Source: Dehalococcoidia bacterium
Lineage (GTDB): Bacteria > Chloroflexota > Dehalococcoidia > Dehalococcoidales > BS750m-G39
Length of the DNA: 11,923 nt
Assembly (NCBI GenBank): GCA_004375675.1
Contig: SOKR01000071.1
Location: 1-11,923, forward strand
Reading direction: 5' to 3'
The position numbers and the translations under genes were made by a program. The notes beneath the pieces are model-generated. The model was not told the DNA's origin, ran no database searches, and saw only the letters and a list, made by a program, of their open reading frames with translations. Position 1 is the first letter of the stretch, and the number at the start of each line of letters is the position of its first letter. Shown one piece after another: positions 1 through 5,672 of this stretch.

Positions 1-37
1 TTGCAGCATTGGTTTGGGAGGTTGGGGGGAATGATAC

Positions 38-84
38 AAGGGCACTGGAACCGCTAAAGTTTGGCGGTGGCTGGTGCCCTTTTT
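38..84 (+). terminator. Rho-independent terminator-like hairpin with a T-box-like core
   Basis: An 8-bp outer stem (38-45 with 74-81, AAGGGCAC/GTGCCCTT) encloses an inner 5-bp stem (50-54 with 64-68, ACCGC/GCGGT). An internal loop lies between them, and five T residues (80-84) overlap and follow the outer stem. This is the layout of an intrinsic terminator or attenuator, 23 bp upstream of the SnoaL-like gene. Bases 46-54 read TGGAACCGC, identical to the core of the T-box consensus (TGGNACCGC), so it may be the terminator/antiterminator end of a leader that begins outside the window. It could equally be the plain terminator of an unseen upstream gene. Confidence 0.6.
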
Positions 85-107
85 AAATTAAAAAAAGGAG
101 GCTAAAA

Positions 108-536
108 ATGTCAACAGAAGAGAACAAAGAAAATGCCCGCCGTGCTGTCGAAGAGGTACTCAACAAGGGAGACCTGTCGTTAGCGAACGAGCTTGTTGAC
201 GCCAACTACATCGGGCATCAACCTGGCTTGCCGGATTTTAAAGGCCCAGAGGGCTTCAGGCAATACATGACCATGATGCGCACCGCTTTCCCCGACATTC
301 ATCTGACGGTTGAAGACACGGTCGCCGAAGGGGATAAGGTGGTGAATCGTTATACAGGCCGGGGTACACACAAGGGTGAGCTGATGGGCATCGCTCCAAC
401 GGGCAAGCAAGCTACAATAACAGGGATGGTCATCAGCCACTACGTAGGCGGTAAGCAAGTGGAAGCGTGGGTAAGCTCTGACATGCTGGGCATGTTGCAA
501 CAGTTAGGCGTTGCCCCTCCTGTGGGGCAGGCGTAA
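108..536 (+). CDS. SnoaL-like / ester cyclase family protein (NTF2-like fold)
   Basis: This 142-residue protein has the size of the single-domain SnoaL-like (NTF2-fold) proteins often annotated as ester cyclase or predicted SnoaL-like polyketide cyclase. Family-like features are an N-terminal helix (about 8-30), the segment GPEGFRQYM (46-54), FPDIHLTVED (61-70), an EGDKVVNRYTGRGTH stretch (74-88) followed by GIAPTGK (94-100), and a C-terminal W-x4-D-x-LGMLQQLG-like end (121-134). These proteins form a cone-shaped alpha+beta barrel with a hydrophobic pocket; most members have no known substrate. No signal peptide or membrane segment is visible, so it is probably cytosolic. The ATG start has a clear GGAGG at 97-101 with 6-nt spacing. 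It is separated from upstream DNA by the hairpin at 38-84. The family call is firm, the function unknown. Confidence 0.8.
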   Translation: MSTEENKENARRAVEEVLNKGDLSLANELVDANYIGHQPGLPDFKGPEGFRQYMTMMRTAFPDIHLTVEDTVAEGDKVVNRYTGRGTHKGELMGIAPTGKQATITGMVISHYVGGKQVEAWVSSDMLGMLQQLGVAPPVGQA

Positions 537-586
537 AGGTAATCCCTAGTTAATAACACCACCTCATTCCGCAGGCAAAAAGTTTG

Positions 587-595
587 TGGTATAGT
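587..595 (+). promoter_or_regulatory. Possible extended -10 promoter for the comM/yifB-type gene
   Basis: TGGTATAGT matches an extended -10 element (TGn followed by TATAGT at 590-595). The -35 region at the usual spacing (567-572, TTCCGC) is poor, as is usual for extended -10 promoters. Transcription would start about at 601-603, almost on the ATG at 605, giving a leaderless or near-leaderless mRNA. This agrees with the absence of a Shine-Dalgarno sequence before that ATG. Motif match only. Confidence 0.4.
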
Positions 596-604
596 ATGTA
601 AAGC

Positions 605-2125
605 ATGCTGGCCAAAGTAATCACCTGCGCCGTAGTCGGGCTGGAAGGCGCCATTGTCGAGGTTGAGGTAGACATTTCCCCCGGCTTGCCCTCGTTCACC
701 ATCGTGGGGCTGCCCGATACCGCCGTCCAGGAAGCCAAAGAGCGGGTGCGCGCCGCCATACGCAACTCGGGCTGCACCTTCCCCACCAAACGCATCGTAG
801 TCAACCTGGCTCCGGCATATCTTAAAAAAGCCGGCCCCGCTTACGATTTACCTATTGCCGTTGGCATCCTGCTCAGCTCGGAGCAGATATCAGCCGATGT
901 CTCCCAGAGCGTCCTCCTCGGCGAATTGTCGTTGGACGGCAGCCTGCGCCACACCAACGGCATCTTGCCCATGGTGGCTCTGGCTCACCAAGAAAAGTTT
1001 TCGACCAGCATCGTGCCCGAAATGGATGCCCGAGAGGCGTCGATAATAGAAGGCACCGAAATCATCCCCGTCACCTCTCTGGCCCAGCTGGTCAGCTACT
1101 TTCGGGGAGAGATAGACGCCCCTGAATTCAATGCGGAAGCCGCTGAGGAATATAGCCCCACCACCCTACTCCACAGCGACCTGGCTTATGTTAAAGGTCA
1201 GGAGCACGTCAAGCGGGCTTTAGAAGTGGCGGCGGCCGGCGGGCATAATATCATCATGATGGGCCCACCGGGCAGCGGTAAGACGCTACTGGCGCGCTCC
1301 CTGCCCTCGTTGCTGCCGCCGATGACCGACGAAGAAGCCCTGGAGGTGACCAAGGTATACAGCGTCAGCGGCTTGCTGCCGGCAAATACCCCCCTGATTA
1401 AACAGCGCCCCTTCCGCTCCCCCCACCACAGCATCTCCAATGCCGGGCTGGTGGGCGGGGGACAATGGCCCCGACCGGGCGAGATAAGCCTCAGCCATCG
1501 GGGGGTGCTCTTTCTCGACGAGCTACCCGAATTCGGCCATTCTGTCCTTGAGGTATTGCGTCAGCCCCTGGAAGACAGGGTAATCACCATCAGCCGCGCT
1601 CAGGGTAGCGTCACCTTCCCGGCTAACTTCACGCTGGTGGGAGCGATGAACCCCTGCCCCTGCGGCTACTACGGCGACCCGTTCAAGCAGTGCACCTGTT
1701 CGCCGAGCCTGGTCGCCCGCTACCAGAAGCGAATGAGCGGGCCCTTTATCGACCGCGTCGACATCTTTGTCGAGGTGCCCCACATCGACTACGAAAAGCT
1801 GGCTGACGACAGGCTGGGGGAAGAATCGGAGAAGGTCAAAGCTAGAGTTGAGTCGGCGCGGCTAACCCAGCGCCAGCGCTTTCAAGGGACGAGCCTGGCC
1901 TGCAACGCCGAGATGACGCCCACCGAGGTCAGGGAATACTGTAAAACAGAGGAATCGGCACAGAGCCTGCTCAAAGCGGCGATGAAGCAGCTTTACCTCT
2001 CCGCCCGCGCCTTCCACCGCATCCTCAAGATAGGCCGCACCCTCGCCGACCTGGAAAACACCGATATCATCAAGGCTCACCACATCGCCGAGGCTATTCA
2101 GTATCGCCCCAGGAGTTTGGTGTAG
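605..2125 (+). CDS. comM: ComM/YifB-type Mg-chelatase-like AAA+ ATPase
   Basis: A 506-residue protein of the YifB/ComM family, full length for the family. Residues 1 to about 170 form the N-terminal domain (ChlI subunit type, Lon-protease-like fold), with the hallmark VEVDISPGLPSFTIVGLPD at 20-38. The central Mg-chelatase AAA+ domain holds Walker A GPPGSGKT (220-227) and Walker B VLFLDE (301-306), then a cysteine cluster NPCPCG (349-354) with a second CTC at 363-365, typical of this family. The C-terminal helical lid runs about 410-506. In naturally transformable bacteria ComM is a hexameric helicase that promotes branch migration during integration of transforming DNA; family members also occur where competence is unknown. 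The ATG at 605 gives the standard MLAKV start, although no Shine-Dalgarno precedes it. It is convergent with the MFS gene across 29 bp with no clear terminator. Family certain; a role in transformation here is inferred. Confidence 0.93.
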   Translation: MLAKVITCAVVGLEGAIVEVEVDISPGLPSFTIVGLPDTAVQEAKERVRAAIRNSGCTFPTKRIVVNLAPAYLKKAGPAYDLPIAVGILLSSEQISADVSQSVLLGELSLDGSLRHTNGILPMVALAHQEKFSTSIVPEMDAREASIIEGTEIIPVTSLAQLVSYFRGEIDAPEFNAEAAEEYSPTTLLHSDLAYVKGQEHVKRALEVAAAGGHNIIMMGPPGSGKTLLARSLPSLLPPMTDEEALEVTKVYSVSGLLPANTPLIKQRPFRSPHHSISNAGLVGGGQWPRPGEISLSHRGVLFLDELPEFGHSVLEVLRQPLEDRVITISRAQGSVTFPANFTLVGAMNPCPCGYYGDPFKQCTCSPSLVARYQKRMSGPFIDRVDIFVEVPHIDYEKLADDRLGEESEKVKARVESARLTQRQRFQGTSLACNAEMTPTEVREYCKTEESAQSLLKAAMKQLYLSARAFHRILKIGRTLADLENTDIIKAHHIAEAIQYRPRSLV

Positions 2126-2154
2126 CCAGTGTAGCTTGAAGCCGAGCCTTCACC

Positions 2155-3390
2155 TCATAATTTAGGTTGCCGCTCCCACCCCGTTTCCTTGACGAAACAA
2201 AAAACCACCAGCGCCAGCAGCCCGAAAGCCGCCCAGAGGAAGAAGGGATATGGGGCGGCGGGATTAGCGGGGTCGGCCAGGCTGTTGCCTAAGGCGGGGG
2301 AAACAATCGGCCCCACGCTCATGAGGGTCTGCGTCAACCCCATAGCGGTGCCGGCATAGACCACTCCCACCCCCTTGGTCTCGATGCTTATGGTGAGGGC
2401 CACGGCCATAAAGCCGTCACGGGTAACCCCCACCACTATCATTATCACCCAAACCCCGGCGCTGCCCACCAGGGGCAGCAGGGCGATGCCGATAATGGTA
2501 ATTATCAGCACCGGGAAGAGGACCGCCTTCCTCAAGCCAATCTTGGCCGATAACAAAGCCATCGGGATAACCCCCAGTGTACTCAGGGCACTAAAAACGG
2601 TCAGGGCGCCGTCGGCGCTGGCTGCCGTCCAGCCGATATCGCGCAGGTAGGTGGGCAAATAACCAATCACTCCCTGAAGACAGGCTCCATAGCCCAAAAG
2701 GGTCAAGCCGACAAGCCAGATGGTTTTGATAGGAAACACGCGCGCGATTGACTGGCGCAGCGGCACCCTGGTCAGCGACGCCCCCAGGTGTACCGGGGCA
2801 TGCTCCCTTACGGTGAGCAGCCAGAGCAGGCCCATTACGACCGATATACCGCCATAGAGGAATAACACGTTCTCCCAACCACCGAGCCATGGCGACATTA
2901 CGGTGGCGCTGATCAGAGCACCAACGGTAAAGCCGAGCCCCATGCCCGCCGATACCACGCCGTTGGCGACAACCAGCTTCCTCCCCGAAAACCAGGTGGC
3001 GTTGACCTTAAAGACGCTGCTGGGTATAACCCACATGGGAAGCGAGAAGAGGAAGGTGACTAAAGTCAGGCTGAAAAAGTCAGTGGTAGTGCCCCTGAAA
3101 GCGCCGAGGATTCCAGCCAGGATACAGGCAATGCCCATGACGCGAATGGCCCCATAGCGGTCAGCGAGCAGGCCGGCGAAGAAGACACTAAGCACACCGG
3201 CAAAGGCCGGCATACCCCAGACTATGCCCATCTCCACCAGGTTCAAGCCGATGTCTTCGGCTATCTCCTTGAAGAGGACGGACATGCAAATCTGCTGCAT
3301 GGCGACGGTAAAGGTGAAGGTCAGCGCCGCCAGGATGAGCACATACAACCGGTAACCTTTGCCACCGCCCTTAGCATTAATCACATTCAC
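2155..3390 (-). CDS. Major facilitator superfamily (MFS) transporter
   Basis: A 411-residue, strongly hydrophobic protein with about 12 predicted membrane helices, the usual size for an MFS permease. The first helix spans about 14-36. The MFS signature loop between helices 2 and 3 is visible as GLLADRYGAIRV (73-84). A longer cytoplasmic loop around 192-222 (REHAPVHLGASLTRVPLRQS region) separates the two six-helix halves. It should move a small solute or drug across the inner membrane, driven by an ion gradient; the substrate cannot be told from sequence. The start is GTG (3388-3390) with only a weak GAAGAG upstream. It lies 94 bp downstream of the small membrane protein gene on the same strand and may be the last gene of the operon. 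The intervening hairpin (3477-3491) lacks a U-tract, so it is a poor terminator. Confidence 0.85.
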   Translation of the reverse strand: MNVINAKGGGKGYRLYVLILAALTFTFTVAMQQICMSVLFKEIAEDIGLNLVEMGIVWGMPAFAGVLSVFFAGLLADRYGAIRVMGIACILAGILGAFRGTTTDFFSLTLVTFLFSLPMWVIPSSVFKVNATWFSGRKLVVANGVVSAGMGLGFTVGALISATVMSPWLGGWENVLFLYGGISVVMGLLWLLTVREHAPVHLGASLTRVPLRQSIARVFPIKTIWLVGLTLLGYGACLQGVIGYLPTYLRDIGWTAASADGALTVFSALSTLGVIPMALLSAKIGLRKAVLFPVLIITIIGIALLPLVGSAGVWVIMIVVGVTRDGFMAVALTISIETKGVGVVYAGTAMGLTQTLMSVGPIVSPALGNSLADPANPAAPYPFFLWAAFGLLALVVFCFVKETGWERQPKL

Positions 3391-3484
3391 TTAAAACACT
3401 CTTCAACATAGGGTATCTGTCCGCATGTCGGGTTAAATGACTCTGATACTGGAGGAAGAAGCAATCTTGGTAAAGCGGGCTCTT

Positions 3485-3742
3485 TTAGCCCCAGAGCCAG
3501 AAGGCGCCGCCCATAACCATCAGCAGCCCGCCGACAACAAGGGCTATCCAGCCGCCTATTTTCAGTGCCCCCACTCGGGGGCGCTCCGGCCATCGCTCCA
3601 GGAACTCCCTGGCGTCAGGGCGACTGGCCAGTGAGTCATAGTAACTACGTTCTTCTCCCCGGCCCAAAAAAATCAAGATGATGCCCACGATGGCAAAAAA
3701 GCCACCTATACCGATAGGTATTAAATACTCGCCAGAAGTCAC
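3485..3742 (-). CDS. Small two-helix membrane protein, unknown function
   Basis: An 85-residue protein that I do not recognise. Two hydrophobic segments (about 7-27 and 60-84) flank a polar, charged linker (28-59) rich in Arg and Glu (RGEERSYYDSLASRP, FLERWPERPR). This suggests a small integral membrane hairpin protein. The GTG start at 3740-3742 is preceded by GGAG with about 8-nt spacing. The gene begins only 15 nt after the rplL stop, with no terminator between, so it is very probably co-transcribed with rplJ-rplL. No catalytic motif is visible. The short gap, good ribosome binding site and clear helices support it as a real gene. Confidence 0.65.
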   Translation of the reverse strand: MTSGEYLIPIGIGGFFAIVGIILIFLGRGEERSYYDSLASRPDAREFLERWPERPRVGALKIGGWIALVVGGLLMVMGGAFWLWG

Positions 3743-3757
3743 TGAAAAACTCCAGCT

Positions 3758-4474
3758 TTATTTTACTTCAGCGGTAGCGCCGGCCGCTTCCAGCTTCTGC
3801 TTCATCGTGGCGGCTTCGTCCTTGGTAACTCCCTCTTTTACCGTCTGCGGGGCACTCTCGACGAAGTCCTTGGCTTCCTTTAGCCCCAGGGTAGTCATCT
3901 CCCTGACGGCACGGATAACGTTAATCTTGTTCGCCCCTATGTCCTTGAGGATGACGCTGAACTCCGTCTGCTCTTCAGCCGACGCTGGAGCCGCTGCCGC
4001 TGCCCCACCCGCGGCTGGTGCCGCTACCGCCATCGAAGCGCTAACGCCGAACTCGCCTTCAAGAGCCTGCACCAGCTCCGACAGCTCGAGAACGGTCATC
4101 TTCTTGATAGTCGTCATGATGTCCTCGACGCCCTTGGATAACTTCTTCTTGGGCGCCGGCTTCTTCGCCTCGGCCTTAGGTTCGGGCTTAGCTTCGGGTT
4201 TGGGTTCCGGTTTAGCTTCCGGCTTGGGTTCGGGCTTAGCCTCCGGCTCTTTCACTTCAGGCTTGGCTTCTGGTTTAGCCTCGGGTTCTTTCACTTCGGG
4301 CTCCTTGGCCTCTGCCTTGACTTCTGGTTCCTTGACTTCTGGCTCTTTTTCTTCAGCCTTGGCTTCGGGTTCCTTGACTTCGGGCTCCTTAGCCTCAGCC
4401 TTAGCTTCAGGTTCCTTTACCTCAGCTTCGGGCTTCTCGGCCTCTTTCTTGCCCTTGGCTTCTTCTGCTGTCAT
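3758..4474 (-). CDS. rplL: Ribosomal protein L7/L12 with long Lys/Glu/Pro repeat N-terminal extension
   Basis: L7/L12 is the multimeric stalk protein that recruits and activates translational GTPases (EF-Tu, EF-G, IF2). The conserved protein occupies about residues 112-238. It comprises the N-terminal dimer/L10-binding domain (TIKKMTVLELSELVQALEG, 122-140), an Ala/Pro/Gly-rich hinge (about 148-167) and the C-terminal domain (EFSVILKDIGANKINVIRAV, 171-190; GLKEAKDFVE, 197-206), ending AEVK like most bacterial L12. At 238 residues it is twice the normal 120-130: residues 1-111 are an added tail of K, E, P and A. The tail is repetitive: 14-mers at 25-38, 39-52 and 53-66 (unit KAEAKEPEVKEPEA), a 13-mer at 67-79, then 8-mers at 80-87, 88-95 and 96-103 (unit KPEPKPEA). 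The long start is supported by a GGAGG at 4484-4488 before the ATG. It follows rplJ after 1 nt. An internal ATG (codon 120) is a less likely start because it cuts into the first helix of the domain. Confidence 0.93.
   Translation of the reverse strand: MTAEEAKGKKEAEKPEAEVKEPEAKAEAKEPEVKEPEAKAEEKEPEVKEPEVKAEAKEPEVKEPEAKPEAKPEVKEPEAKPEPKPEAKPEPKPEAKPEPKAEAKKPAPKKKLSKGVEDIMTTIKKMTVLELSELVQALEGEFGVSASMAVAAPAAGGAAAAAPASAEEQTEFSVILKDIGANKINVIRAVREMTTLGLKEAKDFVESAPQTVKEGVTKDEAATMKQKLEAAGATAEVK
4166..4402 (-). repeat. Degenerate tandem repeats encoding the K/E/P-rich tail of L7/L12
   Basis: In-frame tandem repeats inside rplL: three 42-bp units (14 residues, KAEAKEPEVKEPEA type), one 39-bp unit and three 24-bp units (KPEPKPEA type). 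The protein repeats are nearly perfect, but the DNA copies differ at many third positions (Pro as CCC, CCA, CCG and CCT; Glu as GAA and GAG). This points to old repeats kept by selection on the peptide, not to recent slippage or an assembly artefact. Confidence 0.85.
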
Positions 4475-4475
4475 C

Positions 4476-5003
4476 TTATTCTCCCTCCAATTGTTTTATC
4501 CTTGATTGCAACACCACCGCCAGCCCCGTCATAGGGGCGGCAAGGCGGTTGACCAAAGCCGAGATGGGGCTCTGTATTCCGCCCACAACCCTGGCCAGCA
4601 AAATCTCCCTTGATGGTAGTTTAGACAGGGTTTCAACTTCCTCCGGGGTAAGCATCCGGTCGGGCAAAAAGCCGCCCTTAACCGTCATCTCTACCTTGGA
4701 AGCTTGAATATAGGCGGCTAAGGCTTTGGCTGGCTCGGTTATATCGCCGTAGCCGAAAGCAATCGCCACCGGCCCCTCGAAGAAACCGACCAGCTCGTCC
4801 TTGCCCGCCCTCTCGGCGGCAAAGCGCGCCAGCGTATTCTTCACTACCCTGTACTCAACGCCGGCTTCTCTAAACTGGCGGCGCAGTTCGGTCATCTCGG
4901 CCGCGGTCAGCCCCCGATAGTCGGTCAGGACGCCGACGCTGCAATTGGAAAAAACCTCCTGCAGGCTGTCGATAAGCTGCGCCTTCTTTTCCTTTGTAGC
5001 CAC
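4476..5003 (-). CDS. rplJ: Ribosomal protein L10
   Basis: A 175-residue L10, normal length. L10 anchors the L7/L12 dimers on the 50S subunit at the base of the stalk and, with L12, represses its own operon by binding the mRNA leader. Visible family features are the N-terminal rRNA-binding part (MATKEKKAQLIDSLQEVF, then VGVLTDYRGLTAAEMTELRR at 23-42), the strongly conserved VVKNTLARFA (53-62), EGPVAIAFG (75-83), VKGGFLP (108-114), and the C-terminal helix (about 140-175) that binds L12 dimers. The GTG start (5001-5003) is preceded by a near-perfect extended Shine-Dalgarno (AGGGGGTGAT, 5 nt away); an ATG just upstream is out of frame. Its leader at 5019-5130 is an L10-leader attenuator. rplL follows after a single base. 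Confidence 0.96.
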   Translation of the reverse strand: MATKEKKAQLIDSLQEVFSNCSVGVLTDYRGLTAAEMTELRRQFREAGVEYRVVKNTLARFAAERAGKDELVGFFEGPVAIAFGYGDITEPAKALAAYIQASKVEMTVKGGFLPDRMLTPEEVETLSKLPSREILLARVVGGIQSPISALVNRLAAPMTGLAVVLQSRIKQLEGE

Positions 5004-5018
5004 TATTCATCACCCCCT

Positions 5019-5130
5019 ATAAAAACTAAGTCCTTGCGCCTGCCGCACAAGGACTTAACACTAAAATCCTTGATTATCCTCGGCAGGCATTTGATTTGAG
5101 CCTTAAAGGCACCCGCTGTCTCCGGAAACC
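5019..5130 (-). ncRNA. Ribosomal protein L10 leader (autoregulatory attenuator) upstream of rplJ
   Basis: On the minus strand the conserved L10-leader parts appear in order: CCGGAGACAGCGGGTGCC (5108-5125), a small GCCT/AGGC hairpin, and CCTGCCGAGGAT (5076-5087). The strands GCGGG and CCTGC pair, and the flanking GAGA/CGAGG looks like the kink-turn that L10 binds. Downstream, two exclusive structures exist. The terminator is a 12-bp stem (5028-5056). The antiterminator uses an inner 9-bp helix (5064-5072 with 5048-5056) and an outer exact 8-bp helix (5081-5088 with 5038-5045) that also uses up the L10-binding strand. L10 or L10(L12)4 binding should free the terminator and lower rplJ-rplL expression, as known for this leader class. 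The class is recognised by eye; the mechanism is inferred from the pairing. Confidence 0.85.
5020..5056 (-). terminator. Attenuator terminator in the rplJ leader
   Basis: The minus strand reads AAGTCCTTGTGC, loop GGCAG, GCGCAAGGACTT: a 12-bp stem with one T-G wobble, followed by AGTTTTTA. It lies just before the rplJ Shine-Dalgarno. Its 5' arm and loop are both complementary to upstream leader sequence, so it is conditional rather than constitutive. Confidence 0.85.
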
Positions 5131-5158
5131 TGTTTTATTCTATTGTTTGACTATTTTA

Positions 5159-5647
5159 CTACTTTACCGGCTCGAAAGCAAAAAATACCCTCGGCGATTC
5201 CTCCATCACACCACCCCTCTTCTCTATTATCATCGGCGGCACCTCAAAGACAGCCAGCTTAACGGTATCGCCCTCTTTAAGCTGCCCCTCCTTGCAGTTG
5301 ATGACACGGGAGATGAACTTGCGTCCCTCGCCCAGGTCAACCAGGGCATGAATCAGGGGCGCTTCAAAACCCAGAGGCACTCCGGCCACCTCTTCGGTAA
5401 AGCGTAGCACCTTGCCCTGCGTGGGTAAGTCCACCCACTCCAGGTCGTCCGAATTACACTTAGGGCAAACGACCCGCGGCGGGAAAGGCGTATTGCCGCA
5501 TTTCTTGCACTTGGTGGTGGTGAACCGGTTTTGTCTCAGGTTCTCATAAAACGGGTGAATCCGGTTGAACTCCTTAGCCTCAAAGGGATAAAGGTCCATA
5601 GTCGATGGGTATAAACCTTCTAAAATCGGTAATCCCGGTACTGGCAT
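5159..5647 (-). CDS. DUF35 (Zn-ribbon/OB-fold) acyl-CoA-associated protein, copy A
   Basis: A 162-residue DUF35 protein. The rubredoxin-like zinc ribbon has Cys47, Cys50, Cys61 and Cys64 (CKKC and CPKC), with the family's PFPPR between them. The OB-fold that follows (about 70-150) includes GKVLRFTEEV (78-87) and the conserved PLIHALVDL (97-105). DUF35 proteins pair with SCP2-type thiolases and related enzymes: ChsH2 activates the Ltp2 aldolase in steroid side-chain breakdown, and archaeal DUF35 bridges thiolase and HMG-CoA synthase. Its partner is probably the thiolase 25 nt upstream. The ATG start has AAGGGGG just before it; Met17 lacks a ribosome binding site. Compared with copy B it has a longer N-terminus (about 20 residues) and a longer C-terminus. 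Family firm; exact reaction unknown. Confidence 0.85.
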   Translation of the reverse strand: MPVPGLPILEGLYPSTMDLYPFEAKEFNRIHPFYENLRQNRFTTTKCKKCGNTPFPPRVVCPKCNSDDLEWVDLPTQGKVLRFTEEVAGVPLGFEAPLIHALVDLGEGRKFISRVINCKEGQLKEGDTVKLAVFEVPPMIIEKRGGVMEESPRVFFAFEPVK

Positions 5648-5672
5648 AACTTCCCCCTTACGGTGTTAATTC

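Noticed and set aside
2126..2154. Bidirectional terminator between the convergent comM-type and MFS genes
   Set aside because: Only a short imperfect inverted repeat (GAAG/CTTC) is present, with no T-run on either strand.
3477..3491. Hairpin GGGCT-AAAAG-AGCCC at the end of the 85-residue membrane protein gene as a terminator
   Set aside because: The stem is only 5 bp and no T-run follows on the minus strand (GCTTTACC), so it is unlikely to terminate transcription.
4166..4402. CRISPR-like or satellite repeat array
   Set aside because: The repeats are in frame, vary at third codon positions, have no spacers and are explained by the protein-level repeat in L7/L12.
3678..4505. 275-residue plus-strand reading frame with Ser/Gly/Leu-Ala repeats opposite rplL
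   Set aside because: It is the antisense shadow of the repetitive rplL tail; the repeats follow from the K/E/P codons on the other strand, and rplL is unmistakable.
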